This document shows, one piece after another, positions 8,748-17,021 of a stretch of DNA of 64,000 nt. Within the stretch, counting starts at the first letter, position 1. Each line of letters starts with the position of its first letter. The stretch is from Solimonas_A sp052035235 (GTDB taxonomy: Bacteria; Pseudomonadota; Gammaproteobacteria; Nevskiales; Nevskiaceae). The stretch lies in contig JBPOHT010000015.1 in the NCBI GenBank assembly GCA_052035235.1, forward strand, positions 15,045-79,044, in the 5' to 3' direction. The translations under genes were made by a program, and so were the position numbers. The notes under the pieces were generated by a model that was given only the letters and a program-made list of their open reading frames with translations, was not told the DNA's origin and made no database searches.

Positions 8748-9383
8748 TTGAGCCCGCGCAGCACCGCAACCGATACGGCCACGCGCATCATCGAAGCCGC
8801 CTACCGCTGCTTCGAGCGCTACGGCCTGGACAAGGTCACGATGGAGGACATCGCCTCCGCCGCGGGCGTGACCCGTGCCACGGTCTACAAGTACTACCCG
8901 TCACGCGAGCAGGTGCTGGCGCGCATCGTGGAGCTGGAGATCGGCAAGGTGAACGAGGAGCTGCGCCGGCGTTTCGTGCGGCGCGAGCACATCGAGGATT
9001 CCCTGAGCGACTGCCTGCTGCTGGTGGTGCGCGCGGCCGCTGAAAATCCCTATCTGCGGGGCACCCTGCAATCACCGGAATACCTGTCGACGGCGGCCGA
9101 TCCCCGCAGCGAGACGCATCGCCGGCAACGCCACTGGTGGAGCCGGCTGCTGGAGGACGCCGCCAAGGCGGGCGAGCTGGCCACGGACCTGGACATGGAC
9201 GAGATCGTGTCCTGGCTGACGCTGGCGGAGCAGATGCTGCTGATCAAGATCGATGCCCGGCAGATGCCGGACCGTGAACTGCGCGCCTTCATCCGGCGCA
9301 TGATCGTGTCACCCCTGCTGCCCCGCAGCGCGGCGAAGCCGGCGCGCAGCAGCGCCTCCCGGAAGCCTGCCAGGAAGCGCTGA
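8748..9383 (+). CDS. TetR/AcrR family transcriptional regulator
   Basis: One-component repressor, about 211 residues from this start. The N-terminal helix-turn-helix runs from TRIIEAAYRCFERYGLDKV through TMEDIASAAGVTRATVYKYY to PSREQVLARI (about residues 10-60). The C-terminal ligand domain is not assignable. I chose the TTG at 8748 because GGAGAG sits 7 bases upstream at the right spacing. In-frame ATGs at 8694 and 8715 lack a good ribosome site, and the first lies within 5 bases of the operator. The divergent Rieske/CoA-transferase operon is its likely target. It ends one base from the convergent alcohol dehydrogenase stop. The frame stays open far upstream, but only as antisense to the Rieske gene. 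Confidence 0.88.
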   Translation: MSPRSTATDTATRIIEAAYRCFERYGLDKVTMEDIASAAGVTRATVYKYYPSREQVLARIVELEIGKVNEELRRRFVRREHIEDSLSDCLLLVVRAAAENPYLRGTLQSPEYLSTAADPRSETHRRQRHWWSRLLEDAAKAGELATDLDMDEIVSWLTLAEQMLLIKIDARQMPDRELRAFIRRMIVSPLLPRSAAKPARSSASRKPARKR

Positions 9384-9384
9384 T

Positions 9385-10494
9385 TCAACCGGTCAACAGC
9401 ACGACCTTCACGCAGCGCCCGGCATGCTGGTCCGCCACGGCCTGGTTGATCTGCGAGAGCGGATACCGCTGCACCAGCCGGTCGAACGCGAAGCGTCCGG
9501 CCAGGTACAGCTCGCAGAGCTGGGGGATGAACTCGTCCGGGTCGCTGTCGCCCTCCAGGATGCCCTTGTAGGTCAAGCCACGCAGCATCAGCGCCGTCAT
9601 GGTCAGCGGCAGCTTGGCCGCGATGTTCTGCGGCGAGGGGATCGCGACGAAGCCGAAGCTGGCATGGGCGTTCAGGGCACCTGCCGCCGCCTCGACCACG
9701 GCGGGAACGCCGGTGGTATCCAGCGCATAATCGAATCCCTGCGGCGCCGCCGCCTTCAGGGCTGCGGCCAGGTCACCCCCGGCCGGATCGATGGCCAGGG
9801 TGGCGCCCAGTTGCAACGCCAGCTCGCGCCGCGCCGCCAAGGGCTCCACCACCACGATCTGCGCGCAGGATTGCACCACAGCCCCCAACACCCCGCTGAG
9901 CCCGACGGCGCCGCCGCCCAGCACCAGCAGCGAGGAGCCCGGCCGGCAGGCCAGCGAGCGCATTACCGCACCGGCGCCGGTCTGCACGCCGCAGCCCAGG
10001 GGCCCGGCGATGTCCAGCGGCATGCCGTCCGGCAGCTTGACGACGTTGCGCTCGGAAGCGAGCGCATGGCTGGCAAAGGAGGACTGCCCCATGAAGCTGC
10101 CCGCCACGGGGCCGGAGGCATCGGACAGCGTCGGGCTGCCGTCACGGCGGCGGCCGCGGTAGTTCAGCGGCCCGAAGTCGCGGCAGTAGGCGGGCTCGTG
10201 CAGGTCGCAGCGCGGGCAGCCGCCGCAGGAATTGAAGGACAGCACCACGCGGTCGCCCGGCACCACCTTGGTGACGGCACGGCCGACCGCCTCGATGATG
10301 CCAGCGCCCTCGTGGCCGAACACCGCCGGAAGGCGCATGGGCAAGGCTCCGGCGGCGCCCACCAGGTCGGTATGGCAGAGCCCGACGCCGGTGATGCGCA
10401 CCCGCACTTCGTCCTCGCGGGGCTCGTCGAGCTGCAGCGTCTCCAGCGAGAACGGCTTGCCGGCTTCGCGGCTGACGGCGGCCTGGATGTCCAT
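9385..10494 (-). CDS. Zinc-dependent MDR alcohol dehydrogenase (aryl/allylic alcohol type)
   Basis: NAD(P)-dependent medium-chain alcohol dehydrogenase, 369 residues. Catalytic-zinc motifs are GLCHTD (about residue 37) and GHEGAGIIEAVG (about 61). The structural-zinc loop is CGGCPRCDLHEPAYC (about 92-106), and the nucleotide fold motif is LVLGGGAVGLSGV. The long insert after the zinc loop and the PLGCGVQTGAGAV segment are typical of class III and benzyl/geraniol-type dehydrogenases. It is the last gene of a minus-strand operon with DUF35, thiolase, enoyl-CoA hydratase and CoA ligase genes. Likely role: oxidation of a primary alcohol to an aldehyde, before the aldehyde dehydrogenase encoded at 15.5 kb. 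Confidence 0.92.
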   Translation of the reverse strand: MDIQAAVSREAGKPFSLETLQLDEPREDEVRVRITGVGLCHTDLVGAAGALPMRLPAVFGHEGAGIIEAVGRAVTKVVPGDRVVLSFNSCGGCPRCDLHEPAYCRDFGPLNYRGRRRDGSPTLSDASGPVAGSFMGQSSFASHALASERNVVKLPDGMPLDIAGPLGCGVQTGAGAVMRSLACRPGSSLLVLGGGAVGLSGVLGAVVQSCAQIVVVEPLAARRELALQLGATLAIDPAGGDLAAALKAAAPQGFDYALDTTGVPAVVEAAAGALNAHASFGFVAIPSPQNIAAKLPLTMTALMLRGLTYKGILEGDSDPDEFIPQLCELYLAGRFAFDRLVQRYPLSQINQAVADQHAGRCVKVVLLTG

Positions 10495-10553
10495 GCGCTT
10501 CTCCCCGGTTGAAAGGAGCCCAGCCTAGGGCAGGTCTTCCCGCGGCGAATCGT

Positions 10554-12062
10554 TCATCGCACCCGGGCCAGGCCCGGCACCAGGGGCTCGTACTTGCTGC
10601 GGATCGCCGGCTTGGCCAGCTTGCCGGTGGCCAGGCGCGGCAAGGGCTCCGGCTCCAGCTCGACGTAGCGCGGCACCTTGTAGTTGGAGAGGTACTGGTT
10701 GCAGTGCGCCACCAGCGCAGCGATGTCCAGCGCCTCGCGGGCATGCACCACGGCCAGCGGCGTCTCGCCGAAGCGGTCGTCGGCGGCGCCGATCACGGCC
10801 ACCTCCAGCACGCCCGGGAACTCGGCCACCACGCGCTCCACCTCGGCGGCCGAGATATTGAGGCCACCGGAGATGATGATGTCCTTCATGCGGTCGAAGA
10901 AGCTCAGGTAACCCTGCTCGTCGACGCTGCCGAGATCGCCGGTGCGCAGCCAGCCGTCCACCAGCGTGCGGGCGGTGGCCTCCGGGTCTTCCCAGTAGCC
11001 GCGCATCACCGACGGCCCGCGGATCACGATCTGGCCGGTCTGGTTGGGGCCCAGGAACGCGCCGTTCTCGTCGATGATGCGGATCTCGGTGAACATGCCG
11101 CCGCGACCGGCCTTCTCGGGATACCTCTCGCCGTCGCGGCGGCTCATGAAGGTGATGGCGCCGCCGGCTTCGGTCTGGCCGTAGATCTGGCGCAGCAGGC
11201 AGCCCTTCTTGATCCAGGTGTCGAGCAGTGAAGCGGGAACGCGGGCCCCGCCGATGCCGGTGAAGCGCAGCTGCGACAGGTCGGCCTCGGCAAAACCCGG
11301 GCAGGCCGCGATGCGCTCGAAGAACAGCGGCACACCCTGGAACATGTTGATGCGCTCGCCGGCCAGCAGCTGCAGCGCGCGCTCGGGGTCGAAAGCGGAT
11401 TCGAAGCGCAGTGTGGCGCCGAGCACGATGTACTCGATCATCTGCACGAAGCCGCCCGAGGTGCTGAGCGGCGACAGCGCGATGCCGCGCGATCCCGGCC
11501 CGCAGAAGGCCTCGCCCATGGAGAACTCGGCGGCGTAGCTGAGCATCGAGCGGTTGGTGTAGACCACGCCCTTGGGGCGCGCCGTGGAACCGCTGGTGGC
11601 GATGATGCCGACCGCATCCTCCGGATCGCCGTCCCAGTGCCGCGGCTCGAAGGCGGCGGCGCGCAGGGCGTCCAGCTCCGCCATGGGGCGCTGGGCGCCC
11701 GCGATCTCGCCCAGGCGCGGATGGCGCGCCAGCTGGTCGGCGTCGAGGTAGACGCGCGATGGGCGGGTCTTCTCGAAGAACTCGAAGGCCTCGCGCTCGG
11801 TCAGGCGCGCGCTGACCGGCGAAGCGATGCCTCCGGCGCGGATCGTGCCCAGCAGCAGGGCGCAATGGACGATGGAGGTGCCGCCGACGGTGCCAACGCG
11901 CTCACCGCGCTGCAGGCCCTCGCGCTGCAGGTGGTCGGCGATGCGATCCACCCAGGCATCCAGTTCCGCGTAGCGGATGTCCTGATCGCCGACGCGCAGC
12001 GCCAGCTGGTCCGGGGTTTCCTGCGCCCACCACTTGAGGGCACTGCTGATCGTCGCGGCCAT
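10554..12062 (-). CDS. AMP-forming acyl-CoA synthetase
   Basis: Second ANL-superfamily acid:CoA ligase, 502 residues. The nucleotide motif ATSGSTARPKGVVYTN is at about residues 168-183, RQIYGQTEAGG at about 303, and LRTGDLGSVDEQGYLSFFDR with the KDIIISGGLNIS hinge at about 385-410. The catalytic lysine is in PRLATGKLAKPAI. The ATG at 12062 is preceded by AAGGAG at correct spacing; longer in-frame starts would run into the neighbouring gene. It is the fourth gene of a DUF35-thiolase-hydratase-ligase-dehydrogenase operon and supplies the CoA ester for that set. It is distinct from the ligase at 2986. Confidence 0.93.
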   Translation of the reverse strand: MAATISSALKWWAQETPDQLALRVGDQDIRYAELDAWVDRIADHLQREGLQRGERVGTVGGTSIVHCALLLGTIRAGGIASPVSARLTEREAFEFFEKTRPSRVYLDADQLARHPRLGEIAGAQRPMAELDALRAAAFEPRHWDGDPEDAVGIIATSGSTARPKGVVYTNRSMLSYAAEFSMGEAFCGPGSRGIALSPLSTSGGFVQMIEYIVLGATLRFESAFDPERALQLLAGERINMFQGVPLFFERIAACPGFAEADLSQLRFTGIGGARVPASLLDTWIKKGCLLRQIYGQTEAGGAITFMSRRDGERYPEKAGRGGMFTEIRIIDENGAFLGPNQTGQIVIRGPSVMRGYWEDPEATARTLVDGWLRTGDLGSVDEQGYLSFFDRMKDIIISGGLNISAAEVERVVAEFPGVLEVAVIGAADDRFGETPLAVVHAREALDIAALVAHCNQYLSNYKVPRYVELEPEPLPRLATGKLAKPAIRSKYEPLVPGLARVR

Positions 12063-12100
12063 ATCGGCTCCTTCTCTCGACTGGTCTTGTGTGTCCGGGC

Positions 12101-12982
12101 TCAGCGGTAGCTGGGCTCGGTCCACCAGGGGAAACTGGCCGGCATGTCCTGGGACACCCGGTCGGGGAAACGGGCCTCGCGCTTCTCGAGGAAGGAGGCT
12201 ACGCCTTCCGCCGCGTCAGCGCTGCTGCTGCGCGAGACGATCAGCGGGCTGTCGATGCGGTGCGCGTCCATCGGCTGGGCCAGCGACAGGCCGCGCCACA
12301 TCAGCTGGCGCGTCAGGCTGACCGACACCGGCGCGGAGTTCTCAACCCATTCGCGTGCCATCGCCAGGGCCGCCGGCAACAGCTGGTCCTCGGCATGCAC
12401 GCCCTGCACCAGCCCGCCGCCCAGGGCCTCGTCGGCGCCGAACAGGCGGCCGCTGTAGCACCACTGCAGCGCGCGCGGGATGCCGACCAGCCGTGGCAGG
12501 AAATAGGAGGATGCGGCCTCCGGCACGATCCCGCGGCGCGAGAATACGAAGCCGAAACGTGCCTTGTCGCTGCACAGGCGCACGTCCATCGGCAGGGTCA
12601 TGGTCGCGCCGATGCCGACCGCGGCACCGTTGATGGCGCCGATCACCGGCTTGAGGCTCTGGAAGATGCGCAGCGTCAGGCGGCCGCCGCCGTCGCGCAG
12701 GTCCGGGTGCCCCAGGTCGGCACTGCCGTCCGGCAGGCGCGGCAGCTCCTGCTGCATGACGAAGCCCTGCGTGCCGCCGCTGATGTCGGCACCGGCGCAG
12801 AAGGCACGGCCGGCGCCGGTAACGATCACGGCCCGCACCGCATCGTCGGCGTCGCTGGCGTCGAAGGCGTCGATCAGGTCCTGCATCATCGCCGGGTTGA
12901 AGGCGTTGAGCGACTGCGGGCGGTTCAGGGTGATGACGGCGATGCCGTTGTCGACCGCGTACTGGAGGGTTTCGAAGTTCAT
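12101..12982 (-). CDS. Enoyl-CoA hydratase/isomerase family protein
   Basis: Crotonase-fold enzyme of 293 residues. The N-terminal GIAVITLNRPQSLNAFNP is at about residues 13-30, the oxyanion-hole segments are GAGRAFCAGAD (about 60) and INGAAVGIGATMTLPMDVRL (about 115-134), and the C-terminal helix is present. It hydrates or isomerises an enoyl-CoA, or acts as another crotonase-type enzyme. The start at 12982 gives the usual family N-terminus. It sits 7 bases after the thiolase stop and 38 bases before the CoA ligase. With the thiolase and DUF35 genes just upstream it forms a chain-shortening unit. Confidence 0.9.
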   Translation of the reverse strand: MNFETLQYAVDNGIAVITLNRPQSLNAFNPAMMQDLIDAFDASDADDAVRAVIVTGAGRAFCAGADISGGTQGFVMQQELPRLPDGSADLGHPDLRDGGGRLTLRIFQSLKPVIGAINGAAVGIGATMTLPMDVRLCSDKARFGFVFSRRGIVPEAASSYFLPRLVGIPRALQWCYSGRLFGADEALGGGLVQGVHAEDQLLPAALAMAREWVENSAPVSVSLTRQLMWRGLSLAQPMDAHRIDSPLIVSRSSSADAAEGVASFLEKREARFPDRVSQDMPASFPWWTEPSYR

Positions 12983-12989
12983 TCGGGTT

Positions 12990-14156
12990 TCAGGGAACAA
13001 GGTTGGCAAACACGGCCGAGCTGACCGTGGGGGCACCAGGCCCGCCCGCCAGCAGGCAGGTTTGTGCGTCCGGCACCGGATTGGCCGACTCGCCACGCAG
13101 CTGCCGCACGCTCTCGATGGCCATGCCGATGCCGTGGATGAAGCCCTCGGCGAAGTTGCCGCCGGCGGTGTTGACCGGCAAGCTGCCCGAGGGAGCGATC
13201 AGGTTCTCGAAGCGGATGAACTCCGCGACGTTCTCATAGCTGCAGAAGCCATGGTCGATCAGCGAGGCCACGCCCTGGGCGCTGAAGTTCTCGTAGAGCT
13301 GCGCCACGTCGATGTCGGCCGGCGACAGCCCGGTCTGCTGCCACAGGCGTTGCGCGATCGGCCGGAAGCCCGCGGAGGCGTAGTCCTCGTCGTTCTCCAG
13401 AAGATCACCCCAACCGCGCGCGGTGCCCTGCGCCACGCCGAGCAGGTAGACCGGTTTCTGGCGCAGGTCCTTCGCGCGCTCCGCCGACACCATCAGCAGG
13501 GCACCGGCGCCGTCGTTCTCGCGCGAGCAGTCGAACAGGCGGAAGGGCTCGGCGATCCAGCGCGCGCTGCGATAGGCCTCCAGGTCCAGTTCCTTGCCGT
13601 AGCTCACCGCGTTGGGATTGCGCGCACCGTGGTGGTAGGAGGCACGGACCAACTCTTCGGTCACCGCCCGCGGCACGCCGTGGTGTTCGAACATGCGCTG
13701 CGCCCGCAGCGCGCAGAGCTGGGCCGGCGACACCATGCCGGCGGCCAGCAGGTGGTCGTTGAGATGATGCGCCATCACCGCACCGGACAGCCGGCCGCTG
13801 TTGCCTTGCACCAGGGCACGGAACACCACCACGGCACTGGCCTGGCCGCTGAGGATGGCCGAGGCCGCCACACCGAAGGCCGCGGCGATGCCACCGCCGC
13901 CGCCGCCCCAGACCTGGCTGGACCAGCGCAGCTCGCGCATGCCCAGGTCCGGCATCAGGCGCACCGGCTCGTTGCGGTCGTCGCCGTAGGAGACGAAGCC
14001 GTCTATCTCGGACGGGTCCAGGCCGGCGTCCTCACAGGCATCGACGATGGCACGCACAAGTGCACCGCGTTCCGGCCAGGGCGACTGGCCACGCTTGTAC
14101 TGGCGCAGGCCGATGCCGGCGACCGCGGTGCTGCCGAACAGGGGGTGACGGCTCAT
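12990..14156 (-). CDS. Thiolase-like protein (SCP2/Ltp2-type), partner of a DUF35 protein
   Basis: Thiolase-superfamily protein, 388 residues, of the sterol-carrier/lipid-transfer type rather than classic FadA. It shows the FGSTAVAGIGLRQYKRG start, a glycine-rich segment WGGGGGGIAAAFGVAASAI at about residue 83 where classic thiolases have the nucleophilic cysteine, an LYENFSAQGV region and the C-terminal NTAGGNFAEGFIHGIG with catalytic histidine. Its start codon overlaps the stop of the DUF35 gene (ATGA at 14156-14153), so the two are translated together. In steroid degraders such pairs form Ltp2-ChsH2 retro-aldolases. Here the pair could be an acyl-CoA thiolase or a retro-aldolase, and the lack of a cysteine in the glycine-rich segment favours the latter (inference). 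Confidence 0.86.
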   Translation of the reverse strand: MSRHPLFGSTAVAGIGLRQYKRGQSPWPERGALVRAIVDACEDAGLDPSEIDGFVSYGDDRNEPVRLMPDLGMRELRWSSQVWGGGGGGIAAAFGVAASAILSGQASAVVVFRALVQGNSGRLSGAVMAHHLNDHLLAAGMVSPAQLCALRAQRMFEHHGVPRAVTEELVRASYHHGARNPNAVSYGKELDLEAYRSARWIAEPFRLFDCSRENDGAGALLMVSAERAKDLRQKPVYLLGVAQGTARGWGDLLENDEDYASAGFRPIAQRLWQQTGLSPADIDVAQLYENFSAQGVASLIDHGFCSYENVAEFIRFENLIAPSGSLPVNTAGGNFAEGFIHGIGMAIESVRQLRGESANPVPDAQTCLLAGGPGAPTVSSAVFANLVP

Positions 14157-14572
14157 GCGTGCTCCCCGAGGGTCCAGCGCAGCGAGGGGATGTCGTCCGG
14201 CCCGACGCGCGTGGTGGTGGCGCGGCCGCGTACAGTGGCACCGATGCGCAATCCTTCCTCCGGCCCTTCCAGCAGGCCCAGCACGCGCCGCCCGCCCGCC
14301 TGGGGCAGTTCCACGATCACCGAGACGTAGGGCAGGCCGATGCCTTCGGTGCCGGCAAAGGGATGCCAGCTGCGGCTGTAGGAAAAGATGCGGCCTTCCG
14401 GCGCCAGCTCCTGCCAGCCCATGTCCCAGCCGCCGCAGTCACCGCAGCGCCAGACCGCCGGCCACTGCCAGGTGCCGCAGCCGGAACAGCGCTGCAATTG
14501 CAGGCGCCCCTGGGAAAGCGCCTGCCAGTAGGGCTCGTCTGCCCCGGTGGTGTGCCATGTCGCCTGGCTCAT
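14153..14572 (-). CDS. DUF35 OB-fold/zinc-ribbon acyl-CoA-associated protein
   Basis: Small protein of 139 residues with an N-terminal rubredoxin-like zinc ribbon (CSGCGTWQWPAVWRCGDCG, four cysteines) followed by an OB-fold (GRIFSYSRSWHPFAGT and a C-terminal beta-rich part). DUF35 proteins bind thiolase-like partners and CoA substrates. The start at 14572 puts the zinc ribbon at the usual distance from the N-terminus. It is the first gene of the minus-strand operon, overlaps the thiolase start by four bases, and faces a divergent TetR gene. Confidence 0.9.
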   Translation of the reverse strand: MSQATWHTTGADEPYWQALSQGRLQLQRCSGCGTWQWPAVWRCGDCGGWDMGWQELAPEGRIFSYSRSWHPFAGTEGIGLPYVSVIVELPQAGGRRVLGLLEGPEEGLRIGATVRGRATTTRVGPDDIPSLRWTLGEHA

Positions 14573-14622
14573 TGCTGGTTCTCCGACGGCCGCCGGGACG
14601 CTCCCGGGGCTTGCCGTCCACT

Positions 14623-14643
14623 TTATCGAATGATAATAGATAA
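14623..14643. promoter_or_regulatory. AT-rich divergent promoter with TTATCgaatGATAA palindrome
   Basis: Between the divergent DUF35-thiolase operon and a TetR gene. A 5-bp inverted pair, TTATC-GAAT-GATAA, lies at 14623-14636, and a further GATAA at 14639-14643 also pairs with the first TTATC. It is a candidate operator for the TetR gene at 14774. The rest of the 200-base gap shows nothing else clear. Confidence 0.45.
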
Positions 14644-14773
14644 TTTGTCGGCGCACGGGAAGTCCTGTCGCCGACGGTCAAGACCACGGGGATTTCCCCG
14701 GAGCATCGTCGTGGATGGCCTCATGGCTGCTATCCTTCTCGCTTCAACCTCCATCCAACTATCGGAGTTCGCT

Positions 14774-15508
14774 TTGGGACGCCCGGAAAAACCGCTGATC
14801 TCGCGTGATCGTGCCGCCCGCGCCGCCATGGGCGTGATCGACATCCACGGCCTGGACGCCCTGAGCCTGGAACTGGTGTCGCAGCGCATGGGCGTCAAGG
14901 CGCCGTCGCTGTACTATCACTTCCACTCCAAGGCAGAACTGCTGTCGGAAGTGGCGAAGATGATCCTGCTGGACGTGAAGATTCCAGAGCACGCACCCGA
15001 GGAGTGGGAGGAGGCGGTGCTGGACCTCAACGTGGCCGTGCGCCGCTCGATCCTGCAGCACCCCAATGCCGCGCCGCTGCTGCTGCAGTTCTTCCCGCGC
15101 CGCCTGTTGCTGGCTGCCTATGACCGCTGGATCGCCGGCTGCCCGCTGCCGATGGAACAGCGCATGGTATTGATCGAGGGACTGGAGAAGCTCACCTTCG
15201 GCTCCGCCCTGTTCGAGGCGGCCTACCGCTCGCAGGGGATCGAGCCGATGCCGGACTTCGACCGCGCCCGGCTGCCGCACCTGGCGGAAGCCGTGCGCAC
15301 CAATGCACTGGACTCCGAGGCCGCCTTCATCGAAACCCTGCGCCGCTACCTGGCCGGCTTCCACATCAGCCTGGGCCAGGCGAAGCCCGTGCCCAATGCT
15401 CCGCGTGCGGTGAAGGCCAAGCCGGCGGCGGCTGTAGTGCCGGTGAAGAAGGCCGCTGCAACGAAGACGGCAGCCAAGAAAGCCGCCGCCAAGAAGAAAA
15501 GCACCTGA
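14774..15508 (+). CDS. TetR family regulator with a lysine/alanine-rich C-terminal tail
   Basis: TetR-type repressor, 244 residues from a TTG start at 14774, chosen because GGAG lies 6 bases upstream and it yields the usual short arm before the DNA-binding helices (ISRDRAARAAMGVIDIHGLD, then LSLELVSQRMGVKAPSLYYHF). The ligand domain follows. The last 30 residues are almost only Lys, Ala, Pro and Thr (for example KKAAATKTAAKKAAAKKKST), like a histone H1 or AlgP tail and not part of the usual TetR fold. It is divergent from the DUF35-thiolase-ligase operon and convergent with the aldehyde dehydrogenase operon, either of which it may control. An ATG at 14723 is possible but lacks a ribosome site. 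Confidence 0.88.
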   Translation: MGRPEKPLISRDRAARAAMGVIDIHGLDALSLELVSQRMGVKAPSLYYHFHSKAELLSEVAKMILLDVKIPEHAPEEWEEAVLDLNVAVRRSILQHPNAAPLLLQFFPRRLLLAAYDRWIAGCPLPMEQRMVLIEGLEKLTFGSALFEAAYRSQGIEPMPDFDRARLPHLAEAVRTNALDSEAAFIETLRRYLAGFHISLGQAKPVPNAPRAVKAKPAAAVVPVKKAAATKTAAKKAAAKKKST

Positions 15509-15515
15509 ATCTCGT

Positions 15516-15541
15516 CCCCTCTCCCGCTGGCGGGAGAGGGG
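15516..15541. terminator. Perfect 12-bp hairpin between convergent genes (CCCTCTCCC repeat)
   Basis: CCCCTCTCCCGC and GCGGGAGAGGGG pair perfectly around a TG centre, 8 bases after the TetR stop and 9 bases before the aldehyde dehydrogenase stop on the other strand. There is no T-run, but position and stem strength fit a bidirectional transcription stop. The sequence belongs to the same repeat family as 6051-6193. Confidence 0.55.
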
Positions 15542-15549
15542 AACATGCC

Positions 15550-16995
15550 TCAAGCCGGAGCCACTGCCGCCGCCGGTGCCGCCTTCGGAATGAAGATCGA
15601 TTTGGGCTGCGTGAACTCGAGCAGCCCGGCCACGCCGTTCTCCACGCCGATGCCGGAGTGCTTGTGCCCGGCCAGTGGCGTGAACGGCGTGGACTGCAGG
15701 TTCTGGTTGATCCAGACCGTGCCGGTATCGAGGCGGTGCGCGATCTCCCTCGCCTTCTCCACGTCCGCCGACCACACCGCGCCAGCCAGGCCGTAGTCGG
15801 AGTTGTTGGCGCGCTCGATCACCTCGTCCACGCTGCTGAAACGCAGCAGCGGCAGGATCGGCCCGAAGGCTTCCTCGGTGACCACGCGGGCGTCGTCCGG
15901 CGGGTTGTCCACCAGCGTCAGCGGCAGGTAGTAGCCGCCGTTGGCCGGCACCTCCCCGCCTTGAAGCAGCGTCAGCCCCTGCTCGCGGGCCTCGTCCATC
16001 AGGCCCTTCACGCGGCGGTACTGCATGGCGTTCTGCAGCGGGCCGAACTCCGTGCCCGGCTGGCTGCCGTCGCCCACCTTCACGCGGCGTGCAATGGCGT
16101 GCAGCCGGTCGCGCAGCGCGTCGTAGATGTCGTCGTGGATGTACAGGCGCTTGGTAGCCACGCAGACCTGCGCGGTGTTGTAGAAGGCGCCGTAGAAGAT
16201 TTGCTCGGCCACCTCGTCGACGTTGACGTCCGGCAGCACGATGGCGGCGTCGTTGCCGCCGAGCTCCAGGGTCACGCGCTTGAGGTCCTTGGCGGCGCTT
16301 TCCATCACGCGCTTGCCGGTGGCGGTGGAGCCGGTGAAGGTGATCTTGGCAAACCCCGGGTGCGCGGTCATCAGCGGGCCCAGCTCGTCGCCGCCGCTGA
16401 TGACATTGAGCACGCCGTCCGGCAGCACGCCGCGCAGCAGCTCGGCGATGCGCAGCATGCACAGCGGCGTGAACGGCGAAGGCTTGAGCACCATGGTGTT
16501 GCCAGCCAGCAAGGCCGGGGCGATCTTCCAGGACGCCAGCAGCACCGGGAAATTCCAGGGCACGATGGCGCAGACCACGCCCAGCGGCTCGTGGTGCACC
16601 TCGACCCGGCGGCGCTTGCCGTCCTCCGTCACGTCCACCGGTAGCTTCAGGTACTTGCTGGCCTTGAGCCAGCCGGCGGCGGCCATCACCTCTTCCTTCG
16701 CCGTGGCCAGCGGGCGACCCTGTTCGCGGGTGAACAGCGCGCCCAGTTCGTCGCCGTGCTGCTCGATCACCAGCGCTGCCTGGCCCAGGTAGGCCTGCCG
16801 CTCCTCGAAAGGCAGGCGACTCCAGCCGCGGTAAGCCGCCTTGGCCGCGGCCACGGCCTGGTCGAGGTGGCCGGCATCGGCGCGCGGCGCCTGGGCGAAG
16901 ACCTGGCCGTCGGCGGGGTTGATCACGTCCACCGTAGCGTTGGCGGCAAGGCCCTGGCCGCCGATGGTCATGGTGTAGAGGGGGTTCTGCGTCAT
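15550..16995 (-). CDS. NAD(P)-dependent aldehyde dehydrogenase
   Basis: Aldehyde dehydrogenase superfamily enzyme of 481 residues, oxidising an aldehyde to the acid. Visible are PWNFP (about residue 146), the NAD-binding FTGSTATGKRV (about 220), the general-base Glu244 in LELGGN, and the catalytic Cys278 in FYNTAQVCVATKR. The usual Gly two residues before the cysteine region is Ala, as in some betaine/aldehyde family members. The start at 16995 follows GGAGAG. It is the last gene of a minus-strand operon Rieske - GMC - SDR - ALDH, which reads as hydroxylation, alcohol oxidation, then acid formation. Confidence 0.94.
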   Translation of the reverse strand: MTQNPLYTMTIGGQGLAANATVDVINPADGQVFAQAPRADAGHLDQAVAAAKAAYRGWSRLPFEERQAYLGQAALVIEQHGDELGALFTREQGRPLATAKEEVMAAAGWLKASKYLKLPVDVTEDGKRRRVEVHHEPLGVVCAIVPWNFPVLLASWKIAPALLAGNTMVLKPSPFTPLCMLRIAELLRGVLPDGVLNVISGGDELGPLMTAHPGFAKITFTGSTATGKRVMESAAKDLKRVTLELGGNDAAIVLPDVNVDEVAEQIFYGAFYNTAQVCVATKRLYIHDDIYDALRDRLHAIARRVKVGDGSQPGTEFGPLQNAMQYRRVKGLMDEAREQGLTLLQGGEVPANGGYYLPLTLVDNPPDDARVVTEEAFGPILPLLRFSSVDEVIERANNSDYGLAGAVWSADVEKAREIAHRLDTGTVWINQNLQSTPFTPLAGHKHSGIGVENGVAGLLEFTQPKSIFIPKAAPAAAVAPA

Positions 16996-17021
16996 CGCAT
17001 CTCTCCGCAATTCGATAGGGC

